A stretch of 64,000 nt of DNA from Symbiodinium natans. Its lineage: Eukaryota > Sar > Dinophyceae > Suessiales > Symbiodiniaceae. The notes beneath the pieces were generated by a model, which was not told the DNA's origin, made no database searches, and was given only the letters and a program-made list of their open reading frames with translations. Every line of letters begins with the position of its first letter. Positions within the stretch are counted from its first letter, which is position 1. Of the stretch, positions 33,937 through 47,900 are shown one piece after another. The stretch lies in the NCBI GenBank assembly GCA_905221605.1, contig CAJNDS010000557.1, positions 39,182 through 103,181 of the forward strand, in the 5' to 3' direction. The position numbers and the translations under genes are program-made.

Positions 33937-35950
33937 ACAGAGACAGCATGCCCGCCCGCATCTCTTGGGATGGCGACGGGAAGAGGACTCAAATGGAAAG
34001 TCCAGACTTTAATGACTCCAGAAAACACAAAAAACTATGAAAAGCACGCAAAAGTACTCGAAGCATCACACAAAAGTGCCGCCAGCAAAGCTCAATGAGA
34101 AGGACCGGCCGCAGACCTGAGAGACGGCTTCCTCGAGGACCCACTTCTGTCTCGAGGCCTTTGTTGCCATTCTTGTACCTGAGCAGCTCATTTCGTGAAG
34201 CGCGGCTACAGGTTTGGATGTTTGAGGCGTCAGGACGGGGTCCTCAGGTTCGGGATTGACCATAGCTTGGGGCCTTGCCCACATCCTGGCATGTCATACC
34301 ATGTCACTCAAACAGCTTGAGTGGGCAGTCCCCGCAAGCCGGGGGCTCATGGAAGTGATTGAAGCGAAACGACTTGCTTTGCGTCGGACCAAAAACAGCT
34401 ATATGATTTTCATGCTATGATTTACGAAAGTTGTAACACGGCAACTTGAGCCTGAGCCACAGGAACCCGAGGTTGCACATGCCCTCGCACTTCCTGACGT
34501 AATCCTCGCTGACCTGCTCATCGTCAGACAGCCCATACCTCAGCTGCTCGTTTAGACCACAAGGCCGCAGTTATGGCACGCTGTGATGGATCTCATACAG
34601 AGGTCTATGATCGTTGATTTAGTATCCTCAGCCAGGTTCTCAACAAGTACAAAGCTACGAAGCTGAAGCAAAAGTACGCCACGCAGCACTCAAGGCTCTG
34701 GTGCCCGAAGCCCGTCAGCTGAAGCAAAAAAACACAATGGAGGTTACCAGGTTGCCAGTCCAAAGAATCACACGGTCACCCCGCAAGAAACAAGCTTGCA
34801 TGCTAGCATCATGATGTTGCTCCTCACGGTGGTGTTGAACAGCACAGGCTCCTGAGACAGCTCTTGAAGACACAGGTGTGCACAGGCTTAGGAATGCTTA
34901 GGAAACATCAATCTGAAACCCGGCACTCCCGAACTTGATAGGGTACACCACCAAACAATGCCAACCTGCAAAACAACCCTCCTGGCGCCTGTCCCACGAA
35001 GCCGATCTGCCGACGCCACCATCGAATGTTCACACTGCTCAGGGCCAAGCGCTCCTGCAAGTGAGCCCCAGAAAGACAGCATAAAGACTTTCGGTGTCGG
35101 AGGTTTCTCTTGGCCTCCTCTCAAGACCGATAAAAGATCAAGCTACCAAGGAGTTAGACGTGAGAGTGGCCGTGCCTTGCCGATGAAAACGCTGCCCTCT
35201 TGGGGGTCGTAGAATCGCTGGATCAGGGACATCACTGTGCTCTTGCCGCCTGTCGAAAGGGGAAGCATCTCGCCAAGCATTGGGAATGACAGTCAACATT
35301 ATCCATATGCGTGATAGTAGAAGCACTTGGGACGAAACAGCGCGACAGAGCGGGCGATGCCAGAACACCGACCGCTATCTCTGCAAGGTATCATTGCTTC
35401 ATGGCTCTCATATGGCTCTTTTCCATGTCTGTAGCGGCCGGGAAGCCATGCCCTGTGAAACTCCGAATGACGTTTGGCACGCGCGGCATCAATCATGCCA
35501 AGGCAAAATGAGTATCTATATATATATACACATACATATACAGATGCATATACATATACGTATACATAAACACATACATATACTTATATATATATATATA
35601 TATACATATACTGTGAATCATGAACGCGTAAATTTACATGGCAGAGAGCCTCCAGATGGCCCAACCAAGCCCACGGACATTCCCGCAGAGATGGTGAAGT
35701 TGATGCCTTACGGCGGGGTGGCTCGGGTCTCAAGGTAGCCTCAACGGGGGCCAGGTCTGCTAGCACTCGACTTGCAATGATCGAGTGGTGCTGACATACT
35801 GTATGCAGTGTCATTATCGCTTTGGTCGGGGGAGGGGGTATTGATCGAAACAGAGCAGGGCTCGGACCAAGGAAACAGCTCTGATTTGACTACCAGGTTG
35901 CCCTTCAGGACCTGGATCTCTGGGCGGAAAGGATAGAAGAACTTGACATC
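26936..35950 (-). CDS. ABC transporter, NBD2 exons and stop
   Basis: Exons: 35950..35902 (DVKFFYPFRPEIQVLKG), 35706..35650 (INFTISAGMSVGLVGPSG), 35249..35181 (GKSTVMSLIQRFYDPQEGSV), 34851..34811 (EPVLFNTTVRSNIM), 34538..about 34475 (YGLSDDEQVSEDYVRKCE), 33697..33627 (GGQKQRVAICRALIRN, Walker B VMLLDE), 29445..29371 (AAREGRTSFAIAHRLSTVQ), 29168..29079 (DIILVNADGRVVESGNHTQL) and 27018..26936 (ERKQLYEKMVKLQPQ, then a stop). Walker A becomes GPSGGGKST if the donor of the second exon is GC. The A-loop keeps its aromatic residue (FYPFRP). The Walker B glutamate and H-loop histidine are present. The stretch from 33.6 to 29.4 kb is repeat-filled intron that should also hold the unfound D-loop exon. 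The last intron is about 2.06 kb. Confidence 0.9.
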
Positions 35951-38900
35951 CTGGCAGGAATTCTCTACAGTCCTGAGATCATGCCCGTCCCCGATCAGCG
36001 TCGGTATCCCCTTCGTGCGCAACGCACAACTGCACACATTAGGGGGGCATGCCGGTCCTGAAACTCGATGTGTCCAGCTTGGAGTTCTTTGGGCTCCTCT
36101 CCTGCGCATTGCCGTCTCTACGCCAGGCACCTTCCACCCTGTGCTTTCTGCGAAGCTTCTAAAAAGCAGAGTGCAAAACGCAAGCCACAGTGCTTCCATA
36201 GGGCCCAATTACTTACAACCAGATGGACAGCTGTGGCCTCAGGCTTCGTTCGATTCTTCTGCTCGCAACTTGCACACGGCAGGCAAGGTTCAAAGCAAGG
36301 TGCTATCCAAAGATCCTCAACTCAGACTCCGTGAAACGAAGCATTCTTTGCAACGCCATCATCCCCAACAAGTTCTTAGTGATCGCTCCGAATCAGTCCC
36401 CTGAGCACAAAGAGCAAGCTTAGCCGACGACGGCCCTTCCGGTCAAAGATGAGTCCTGATGGCTCTAGGCCGTCGATTTGGGAAACTCGGTCCATCAGCT
36501 TGAACCTTGGATCCAGAGGCGGGGAAGCTTGTTTCAGCTTTTCTCAGCACCCTCAATTCTTGTTTATCTCGGCAGAATTCGCCAGACATGATTTCCAAGG
36601 AGCATGTCGTGGCACGCCACCTTCGCCTTCGTCGCATCGCCCGCCATCACGGCAGCTTGGCCCGCCCCCATACCAGCATAGAAGACACCTTCCGGATGAA
36701 CAAGCCCTCATCTATTGCCCTCACCTATCCTAAGCACTAAGCTGGCAGAGGTCTACGATTTATATTCTGTTTCCGAACGCCCTCAAAGCGTTCTCGGCTT
36801 CACTTCAGTGGGGCAAAGGTCTTCCTTACAGCTGAAAGGATTTTCCCTCGTACAGCCAGAAACCTCTGCATCTCTGCACTTGCCTCGTGATCCGGCGGCC
36901 CTGTTGCTAGTCACAGCTCAGCGAAACATAAGCTCCATAACAGTTGGTATTCGTTTATTTCATGCGAACACGAAATTCTTACTCGTTCCATCCCATCTGC
37001 CATCGACCTTGGGGCCTTGCACCTTGGACATGAAATGCTGCCACAGACAACCCCTTCGCCCTTGAACTTGCGGCCGGGCAGCCCATGAAAGCCATCATGA
37101 CCCCCTTGAAGTCGGCAGTTCCGTCGCGGATGAGGATTGAAGCCTTGAAGGCAGACTGCAGACCCCCACAGCCAAGCCACGGAAAGTAATTAAATAAGAA
37201 TTATTCACCTTGATCTAAAACTGGCCACAGGAGACATCTTAGGTGTGACAGCTATGACGCTCACGCCTACTTTCTTTGCGAGGCCGTACCTCGCAGACGA
37301 CGTCGCTGATGAGTTCTCAGACATAATACTATATATATATATATATATATATTGTCAGCGCAGCAGGGCCAAGAGGCCACGTAGAAGCCGCCCGCCATCA
37401 CGGGGAACATGATGCCTTTGCCCACGTTCAGCTCCGGTTCAAGGCCCACGTGTGTTCGCAGCCGACAGGGGACAGAAAAGTTCCTAGACATGGACGGTGA
37501 CTGACGGCCAGCTCCCAGGCCCTGCGCAAACAAGCAAACCTACCAAACTTGCCACTTCGACCATCCCCTACTTTGTCTTAAGCCCAAAATCCAAAGCTTG
37601 GCGTTTCCGACTCCAGTTTTGCAGCCTCTTGCCAACAAGGGCTTGAAGTTTCCATTGGTGTCGCAAGTCACCACACGTTGCGCAAAATACTGGTCCGTTA
37701 CAACGTGGCTTTTTCGACTGGCCTCGGCTCCAGGATGCTTGGACTCAACTGTAACTTCATGGCCGGCCCGCTGATGGCGGAGGGGCCCGGCAAATGAGAC
37801 TATCCCTGTTTAGTAGGATCGGGTGCGGCCCGGGCACACTGCCCGGGGCGTGGCCTGCTGACCAAGCCCCACTGTACACTTGTGCACTCGACGCTCGCTG
37901 ATTGTCTAGCAGAGTCGCCGGCCTAAGGCTTCCATGTCTGATTGAAATTGTCCACATCTGAGGTTCCCTTTGCTTTGTGCATTTTGGATCATGACGGATG
38001 CCCAGCTAGAGCTAGTGGCTTCTTGAGTCCGCATGCCCTTGCCAACTTGCTGTCCTGATGCCTTCCTGCTGTTCTCATGCTGTCCTGGGTCTGGACTACA
38101 TGTGTCGCACATGGCTTTGACTGTTTTGTCTTCAAAAATCTCGCAACCCGACTGGTCGAGTGGCGAAGGCTTCTGAAAAACTTGAGCTGCTAAAACCAAC
38201 ATCCTCCAAACCCCGGCTCCTACGAAACCAAGACGCCGTTGGCCACACCGAAGCCCAAGCCAGCAAGAATGTTGCGGCTCCACATGCCCACAGATGACCT
38301 GAGAGGTGCTGAGTCAAGGCTCTAGGCTGCACCTCATTAACCCACGAACAGAAGACCTCAGGTGCCTTGCTTTTCGAGGGCAAAGACTTCGAGCCGGGCG
38401 ACTTCTTCACCCAACCCATGTACAGGGAGACCAGGGACTTCTCCACCCCCAGGGCCTCCGAAAGTCGGGCTGAAATTCACGTTGCTGGGGCGGGAGTTTG
38501 GGGCAACTTTCTGAGGACTCTAAGCAAGGTCAGGGTCTGTGCTGTCGGCACTGCTCGGGGGAACCCTGCCCATCACAGATGGATGGAAAAGCCTTCTGAA
38601 ACCTTGTGCCACCGCTATGCAAGTGCACAAGTCTCATGGCTGAAGCGACTGTGGGTCGCCAAGAGGACGTTGCCAGCTCGGAGCCTCTGTAGACTCCACA
38701 CTGCACTCCTGGATTCTTCTCGGGGAAGATTGTGACATTGCTGCCCCATCCTGCCCTCCAGCTGAGATCGCGTGCGTTGTGAAGCGCATCTCGAACTCGG
38801 CACCACCAGCATGCTCCGACGCGCGGCAGATGCAGCAAGCTGAAACTGCAAGCTGCACGCAGCAAGCTAAAACATGTTAGAAGGCTTGTGGGCTGGTTTG

Positions 38901-41900
38901 AACGATGAGGCCCAGACCTGGAAGAGAGCCGCATGCATACTGCACACAGACCGTAAAGTAAGCCCAATCGTGGCTGACGAAAAGGAACTAATCTAGGCCG
39001 ACCGTTTGATGTGCATTCTGGCATAAGCACCGCAGTTCTGCGGGTTACCAAGAAAGTAGCAAATTCATTGGCGCCAATTCCCCACCCCAAACCCTCAGCC
39101 TTGGGTTCAAATCACTGCCGGCCTGAACAGTCCTGGCGTTCATGACAGAGTCGACGATGATCTGCTGGGCGTTCGTGAGGTTGGAATTCTCCTTGTTGAG
39201 TGCACCCGTTGGAACTGCATTCATCATGGACTGTTTCACACAACGTCTCAGGGAATTTCTTCCACATGTCTCCTGTTTGGAAGCGCCCATCAGAACGACC
39301 ATCTGGATGGCATTGGCGATGACCATGATGGGAATCGAACCTCCGGGACAAGAATTGCTTATCCAAAGTCTACAGAGTCTACAGCTCTCGAATGGAGGGT
39401 CTATGTCATGTGGCAGCGTGGTACTTCGCAGCTTTTGACTTTCATGCGTGAGGTGGTGTAAGCTTCTTCCTGTCAACCTCTCCATGCCCTGCACCTTAAC
39501 TCGCCAGAAATGGCACCTTTGGAAATGGGGCCCTCAATCCTAAGTCCTAAGCCCGCGACAAATAAATTCTTTCAGCTCCAAGGCACCAAGCATGACCAAA
39601 GACATCTGCCAGCAGTAAACGAAGCCAATGACGAGGCCAACCACAAGCCTCAGGATGGTGGAGGAGGTCACAAGGTATTCACGAACCTGCGTGGCATGTT
39701 CAATGGTAACCTGTCCAAAAACTCATTGGTGGTAGCGGTTTGTGCGAATCGAAAGGTCCAGGCCCTGAACGCATGTGGAGCTTGACAGCCAGAGGGAATG
39801 GAAACATGTTGAACGCTTTGACTCGCAACTCCCAAGAATACCTCGTACCGCCTGAAACAAATCCCGTGTCCCAGCCCATCCCCTTGCTCCCCCTCTCCCC
39901 AGCCTCCTTCTCCTCCCCTCCTGTGCCTCCTTTTTTCGGTCGGCCACCTCTTGCCCCGATCCTCCTTTGAGACATGTTACGTAGCCCCAAGATCTCCCAG
40001 ACCAGCTAGCCTGGTTGCTTGCGTTTTGCTTACGTGCCGTTGGAAAGTAGTTTGACAGGCGAGCGGCGATGCCATTGCCCCAGCCTTGGCTTGCACGGAC
40101 TTGCACAGCACGGTGACGCGGAAGGCCCACAGCCTCGACAAGGTGCGCGGCTTGCGGCTCAGTTCGTATTGTTCGTATTGTTAAATGGACTCCAAGCTGG
40201 TGCGGAGCTGTGGCATGAAGGCTGACGTGAGATTTTTCGTGACACGAAATCCCATCACAAAAAGACAGCCCCAGCAAGAGCCCGATAATCCCAGGGGCTC
40301 AAGGGCTTTCGACAGCATCCCGGGCGTGTGCGTGGGATCGTCGTGAAAGCCTACCTCCTCAAGTTTCTCAAGGCTGCAAGGCTACGAGATGAGCAATGAC
40401 ACTTTGAATTCTGGGTTTATGCATGTAAGGGGGCTAATCAGGATTGCTCTTTGGATCATTTTGTGCCGTGCCCTTTACTGGCAGACAGTCTTGGAAGGAG
40501 CGCATGCGTCTCGTTGCACAACCGTCGCATGCACAAGACTCAGCTTTACACCTCGGCTCATCCATGCTCATCCGAAATCAGGAAACTCAGGCACCCTGCC
40601 ACTACTGCCACCCCATGGCCACCAGCACCGACAACCTCTCCGTGCAAGCCGGAACCGAAAGCTCACTCCTGGCGGAACATGTCCGTCAAGATGGCAATGC
40701 GAAGGCGCTGGCTCATGGCCTGGTCGGGTGAAACCCACGCCGAAACTGGGTCTCGGGAAGGCACGCAGCTACAGAGTCGGTACCGGTAACAAACAAGGTG
40801 CTTCCCGGCCAAGCGAGGGGGCTGTGCAGCTGAGGCTGCACGAGGTCTAAGAGGCACTTTCGCGCGATGCAATCCACACACGTAGTCTAAGACGGTATTT
40901 GCATCCTGGAGAACTGACGATGGCCTGCCTGTTTCTATGCGAGTGGCAGCCCATGCCCATACCCAAACGTTACACAAGCACTGAGACAGGCCTCTCCCAG
41001 AATTGAGAAGCAGCCGTGTGAAATTGTCGCGGCAACCAGGTTGCTGACACCGATGATGACGAAAATAATGGCCATGAGCCTGTTGCGGATGAGGGGACCA
41101 TTCCAACCCTCACCCTTTCGTAGACTCTGAACTTGCACCCCCGGAAGGCTGCTGCCTGGAACATCCTCTGAAAGCCCAAGGCATCTCAAGGCCCTAGAAA
41201 TCCCAGATGTTCAGCTGAGAAGCTCGAGGTCAGCTCTCATGGCCTCCTGGGAGGTGGTCATGGGATCACGGGGATTGCAGGCCTGCAGCCTTGTTTCGTA
41301 TCTGTGAACTTGCTGTGATATATCACTTTTGCCAGGCACCCAGCTGTATGTGGACTATCACCGCTGCTTTGCTCTTCAAAGAACTCTCATTGCACATGAG
41401 GATTGTAGAGATTCTAGACTGTGAGTTACCAATGAACAGCAAGGCACAGCTCTAGAGAGCCGACCTTCGCTGGAATGCTCTGACTCCCGCATCCGCACGC
41501 CTTGTCTGTCTTGAAGAAGCCCTCCATGGAGCCCACGAGGGCAATCGTACATATCTGGCATTGGCAAACAATTCACAAAATCCGAGGTGCTCCCACAACA
41601 GGTGGACTCTCACACGGGTGTGTGCATGTGTGTGTACAAAGAATGCATTAAAGGCACTTTCACATGAAGACCTGGCGCCCATTGCAGTCCGAGATGCTGG
41701 CATCGAAGCGCCATCAGCCAACGCACCAAGGACCGCAGGCACAAAGTAGGGCCTGGGTAGACACAGATGTTGAAACTTATCCGCTGCCGTTGCCACTGTC
41801 CAAGTTCGACCGAGGAGCCACTCCGGCTTGTTGTAGCTCAGCAAGCGCATCATGGGGACCTGCTCCGAAGTCTCTCGAAGGAGGCAAAGGGCGGAGAGGG

Positions 41901-44900
41901 TGATCGTGCAGGAGTGTCTCTTGCACGAGCCTCTAACGGTGATGCGGCTTACATCCCTCAGGAACGGTCTACCCATGAACACATGTCTCTGGCCTTGTAG
42001 TTTTTGACGATGTCCTTCTCTCGCTCTTCCTCTGCTTGCCTCACTGACATGGGACCCAAACAGGAACCCAAAGTCTCTGAAACATTGTTTTTGACTTGGT
42101 GCAAGCACATTGCCGGTAGGCATTGGACCCCGGAACTAAGGGGGAGCAAGTTCCAGGAGAGTAGATTGAATGGGAGAGATCAGAAATGTCTCATTATGTC
42201 GTTCATGTGGGTCCAAGTTTCTTCTCCTTCGCTTTGCGAGCAGTCTCCGACTCTTCCGACACGGTGGATTGTTTCCTTCGATGATCAAAGCTGCCACTGG
42301 ACTGCGTGACATCATGCTCTCACCTTCTGCCCAATTACAGCCATCGCTAAAGCTGCCTCTGATTCCAGTTACGGTGGCATATGCTCCAAGACGATACCGC
42401 AAGCTATACTTGTGAACTCCTCAGACAAAGCATCAACCTTAGAAACCTGTAGCAGCACGCCACAGATGCAGTAAACCGAAACCTGTTGAAGTTCGCTGTG
42501 AAGGACCACGGAGGTCGCTACAGGTCTTGAACACCTAGACTGCGCCACCCGTACATGTGCCCAATGGGGCCTGGCTGTCTTCTGCGCCGAAGCTGCCTCG
42601 AAAGGTAGCATTCCTTCTACATCGTGGGCTCTTCAATTTGCTGAATTACAGCACAAGTTTAGTACTGCAATCCCGATTTCCAAAGCTGACCTGCAAGACA
42701 AGTTTTGCACTGGAATCGCGGGATTCTGAAGCCGGGAGGGAATTCATTGATTTGTAGTACTAGTTGTATAAGTTAGTGCTGAATCGCCGGTTTCCGGGGC
42801 CGGGAGGAACTGAAAGAGGCTTGTGGTGCCAGTTTACGCAGAAGTTCATTGCGGGGCGGGCCCTGAGCAATTGCATCAGCGGTTCATTGGGAGAACGCAA
42901 GTCGTAACATGTGGTCCTACTACGCGAAAACATAGCCCACTGTTGCTATTGGCTTGGGTTGACCTATTCTGGCCTCAGCTTGGCGAACTCCTCACGCTAG
43001 ACAGTACATTGTACATAGTCGGAGGGGGGCATGTTGAGCATTACTGAACACTTATTTGCACCTTCAACCCCTACACCCACTGACCCCACCATGCAGCCGG
43101 ATTCTAGGGATTCGGTGATCAGAGTGGCAAGGAACCTCAGTGTCTAGGTTCTCGTCTTCATCTGCCTCAGGGCATGGCAATCGACGACTGTCACTGCAGA
43201 ACTGCGACAACCCTGCACCGTTGTTGCGAGCTCGAAGGGATGTGACTTGAAAAGTGTTCGACTTGACGAGGTTTTTCTGGTACTCTCGAATCTCTTGGCC
43301 TTGCTAGTTTAATTCAAGAGACCCAGATCTCAACCTGTTCTGGGGCAGACAGTGGTCATGCCAAGAACCCCATGCAATCCCTCAACCTCAGCCCTGCCTT
43401 GTGGGAGGACTCCTGCGCCGCCACCAAGGCATAGTACATGCCTTTCTTCCTGAATGGTGTGTGTGTGTGTGTGTGTGTTCTCCCCTGACCCCCCCCCCCG
43501 CCCCCTTTGCTTGAACGAAGAACCTGAAACTGAGATTCTTGACAGCCGACCCTACATCGCTACCCCTCCGGATCCCAAACCGTGGACTCGTGGATCCCAG
43601 GACGAACTGAAGAATCATCTTAAGTCTTCGAGATGATGGCCCAAGCAACTCCATCAGGGATTTGTGGTCCCCCCGCTCGACCAGCGAGCCCCGGCTGAGG
43701 ACCTTAGATTGCGGGGTGCAAGACACAATGAAAAGCGCCTCAGCATAAGGGCAACATCAACCTGGACCCTGACAAGCTCAGGACTTCGGTAGGCTAGGGC
43801 GAGCCTCAAAGAACTGGGGCTGATGGCAATGCACATCACCGAGGGCTGAGGGAACCTAACCAGCAACAAACTATAATCCCTTTACATCCCGCGAGCTCGA
43901 GAACCAAGCAGCATAGATCAGGTCGGCGTTACGAACAGTCGACAGCCGGTGGGCAATGCTGACCTATAGATCGGCCAAGAAAAGTTAGAATGCTGCTGGC
44001 CGCCACTGGCCTATCAGTATACATGAGGCCTATGACGACAACTGCAGCAGCCACATGCCTGCAACCCGATGATACCTGACCACCAAAACCTGAAACTAGC
44101 AACCTCTGGCTCCCCATAGCAGCCGAGGCAGGCAAGGAGCAATGCCCAGACCTTCTGTCATGTTGCTGCTGATGTTGTCGATGGTTGCCTGCACGGCATT
44201 CTGCGTTTCCATGGCTTTCCCTTGTCATCGTACCAGTGGATCATAGCCATCTGAGGTCAAAGGCTGAGTGTCGCAAGGTGTCTGAATCCAAAGCGACACC
44301 TCACTTAATCTCCCCTTCTAAACGGAGTGAAAGCTGGCATGCTGGCTGGCTGTACCCAAGCCATGACCTTAAACAAAACTACTGCCCAATGCTCGCCTGG
44401 ATCATCTTTTCTGATGCGTTGTCCAGTGCGCTTGTAGCCTGGCATCAGCGCTGCTGTGGGAAAGCCAAGAAAGAAAATGAGTAACTTCGAAGGAGTCGTT
44501 CGGATGCAGGCATTCGAATCTTGTATGGTTGAAAGCCCGTATGCTAGGGGATTCGCACGTGATTGTGCTTACTCAGGGCCGGTCACTAGGGCATCCAGCG
44601 CAGCACTTCCTCACACCCGATGTGTGGCTAGAATTTCTCTCAGCCATTGTCTCCCTGGGTCTGCCCTTCGAGGGATCAGTGGCGTGTCTTCCTGGTTCAC
44701 ATGGATATTCCCAACATGGACCCCCCCCCCCCTCCCAAGAGGCGACGCCGTACCCCACAGAGCACTCGCCTGGAGTCCCGAATCCCGGACAATTACTTCG
44801 TACAGTGCTCATCAAGTTGCTTAGCGCTAGGGTGGGTTTGTTCGAAGTAAACCAAGAAAGTAGTTTTCCTCCCAGCTCCACTTGCCCCCATCCACCTTGT

Positions 44901-47900
44901 GTCTGCAGGAGGAAGTGGGGTGGATTATTTGCCAGCAGCAGCTGTTGCTAGTTTGTCTGATGTTTGCCCGTAGGTTTCCTTCTGCATTGAGGTTGCGGCC
45001 GCCGTTCAAGGTTCACGCACTTGTCCCCCCTACATGTCTCACCCAGCATCGCAACAAAGCGCAACGAAGCACCTCCAAGACCCCGGGGCGAAGATGTCAG
45101 CTACTGTCAGCCACAACGCCAGCTACTTGCCTCATCCAGGAAGAGGAAGGAAGCTTTCTTGAGCAAAGCCCTGGCGATGGCGATGCGCTGCTTCTGACCT
45201 GCACAAGCACACGTCAGAAACACGTCTGCGATCATGGCGAGATCTGGCTGTGCTCGCACACGAGCGAAGGGTGCAAGACCTATGCCCTCGAAGCCCGATC
45301 CGTCTCATGTCTGTTTGCGGGTGCCTCCCGATAGCTGCCCTCCGCCAGCACCCACGAAGGTGTTGTACTGGTCCTAAACGCAAAGACACCCGGCCGAGCA
45401 GAGGGGATTTCGGACGGGCTTGCCTTCTCTCGGCCTTCCAAGCCAAACTCAGGAGCAGGGTATGACTGGAACCATTCACAACTGAGGATGGGTGTACCAC
45501 CAAAACACCCAAGATACCAAAACTACCCAAAATACCCAGAGGGGGGGGGATGGGAAAAACAACAAAAAAAACAAATTAACCCAAATCGTCACTTCCCAAC
45601 TTCGCACAGAGCGACCGGCAGGCTCTCCACGTAGTCCAGCTGGGCATCCTGGCAGGCTTTGGCGAAGTCCTCCTTGCTGGCCTGCAGTGCTGGGAGCTGC
45701 GGTTTGGGGCTTTTTTTGGGTGTAGGGGTTAGAGGGTTTCGACTCTCACACTCGCACAAGGCCGGCAAGGTTATAGGGTTTAGGGTTTAGGCGGGTTTAG
45801 GGTTTAGGGTTTAGGATGAAGGCTTTGTGATGCACCTCGGTTGCATGTCCAAGAGATGCGGCGCTTCTCAATTCTACGCAAGTTCGGAGAGCATTGTCGC
45901 GGATCATGATCTCTAGCTGATTCTTGTTGACACTTCAACATTTTATCCCAGGAACGACAAGAGAAAAGACCAAAACAACACAAGCCCTGGGTCGCAACAA
46001 GTAACCTGCTGGATATTTCTATCGGTTGAAGCTGCCCGAAGTCTCGGACTAAGACACAAGCGCGCAAAGACGCCCACACTGCTGCCGCTGTTTTAACTTC
46101 CGCCTCCGGATTGCCCTGCATGATGTTGTTGCGAATTGAGCTTGCGAAGAGAACCGGCTCCTGCCACTGGTCAACGTAGTCTTGGTACAGTTCTCGGTGA
46201 CTCTAGACGGGAGTGACGGGAGACGAGGACGGGTGATCAGCGGCTGGTTGCCTGCTCGCAAAATGCCCAGAAATACTTGGCGAATTTCCATTGGCTCCCA
46301 TGATACTGGTACCAAGTCACCATTGCATCTCCCCCGGCCTGACCAACATAACCAATGCAACGCCGCAGGGCACTGACCTTGAAGGATGTCATGTCCTCGC
46401 GGAGGCTTATGCGTCTTTGCACGAGGGTTCGGGAGGTTCCTGTTTGCTCCCGGGCTACAGAATTCAAACTGCTCCCTGCTCTTCTCTCTTCCATTCCTAA
46501 GCCTGGTGCAAAAGCCAGCGGGGGGCCTAACTTGAGAAGGGTCATGCCGGGTGGCCACCAAACCAGAGCACATAAGCCTTCTCAAAGCTAGATTCTAGAT
46601 TTTACAACTAACCTCTGAGACTCGCAAGCATAAACCCTCTCACTGGCGGGTCCGTGCCGTTGACCAGAACCTTGCCGGAGTCGGGATCGTAGAACCGCTC
46701 CAAGAGGGCCATGACCGTGGACTTCCTGACGCATGGATCAGGCTGTCAAGACGTTTCCAGCAGGGAATCCTGCCTTCTGCGTTTATTACTGTATTGTGTG
46801 ATATTATTTAATGAATTATACTTATATACTACATTATATTAAATAATATTACATTATATTATATTATAGCGGCGTCTAGCGTCCCAGAGCCGGATTCGCC
46901 GACGAAGGCGACCTTCTGGCCCCGCTGGATGGTCAGGGACAGGCCGTTGAGGACCTGGGTCGGATAGCACAGGCGCCTATGCTCTCTTCGGACTTGTCAG
47001 ATTTCACTATGTCTGTGGTAAAATGTTGGGGGGGGGGGGGTGCAGCCGCGGGCCTTGACATCCGGACGTGCCGGGTAAGTGAAGTGCACATCGTTGAATT
47101 CGAAACTGTCGATGCTGTCGATGCCCTCTCGCGTGTCCTTGAGGCGCCCCCACTTCCGAGTTCGTGTGCGCCCCATGTTGGGTTCAACCATGTTCAAACC
47201 CTCATTCTTGCTGGAAGCCCTTGGCCCCGCCGCTTGAAATCCCATCTTACGAGCAGGGGAGATGCCACAAGGCCTAACAGGGCTTCTGCGTCCTGCAGTC
47301 GGCACTGGATCACGGGCCTCAGCCGGGGCCGCATGAGCTAGCACATGCTTGTCACTAACGCTTGCGCCAGGCAACAGTCTGTACAAATGCAAGCAGCATC
47401 CTGCGCCGTTGCGTGCCTAGATTGCATATCATTGCATACCTTGGCATGCCTGAAGACAACAAGTCCTGCAAAGCAGCTGCGACGTATGCCGGAGAAAAAA
47501 GTGGCCAGCCGAGTCTTAAATCGCACCGACGCCTCAAAAGCATGGCAACCCTTCGGGTGTGTCGGCATGGGCCATGGGGCTCTGGACCGACTCTGCCAGA
47601 ACCAAGCAGCTTGCTGTTGAAGACGGAGTAGAAACGCCCAGCTGCGGCTTGCGCCGCCTTCATGGCCTGTTTGAGCGACATTTTCACTCGAAAGTTGTGC
47701 TTTTTTATTCACCTCGCAGCTCCCCAACCTGCTGATTACCTGACCAGGCTGGAGAAGCTAGGGGAAGTGGTTTTGAAAATGTTTGTGCCCTTGTGAATCC
47801 TTGCTCACATCACCTTGGAAGAGTCTGGGAGTCTTAGGAGTTGGGGGTTGGACATGCAATGAGAAACCAGCTGGGCTGACCGATAAAGCCTCTGTGCCTT

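Noticed and set aside
33048-34040. Plus-strand frame of 330 codons
   Set aside because: It runs antisense through a CT repeat, an NBD2 exon of the transporter and the AC repeat; most of it is repeat peptide.
34930-34985. VGIV block after a good acceptor as the exon before the NBD2 Q-loop
   Set aside because: Its phase does not join to the EPVLF exon at 34851, so it was left out of the gene model although the family expects a similar peptide there.
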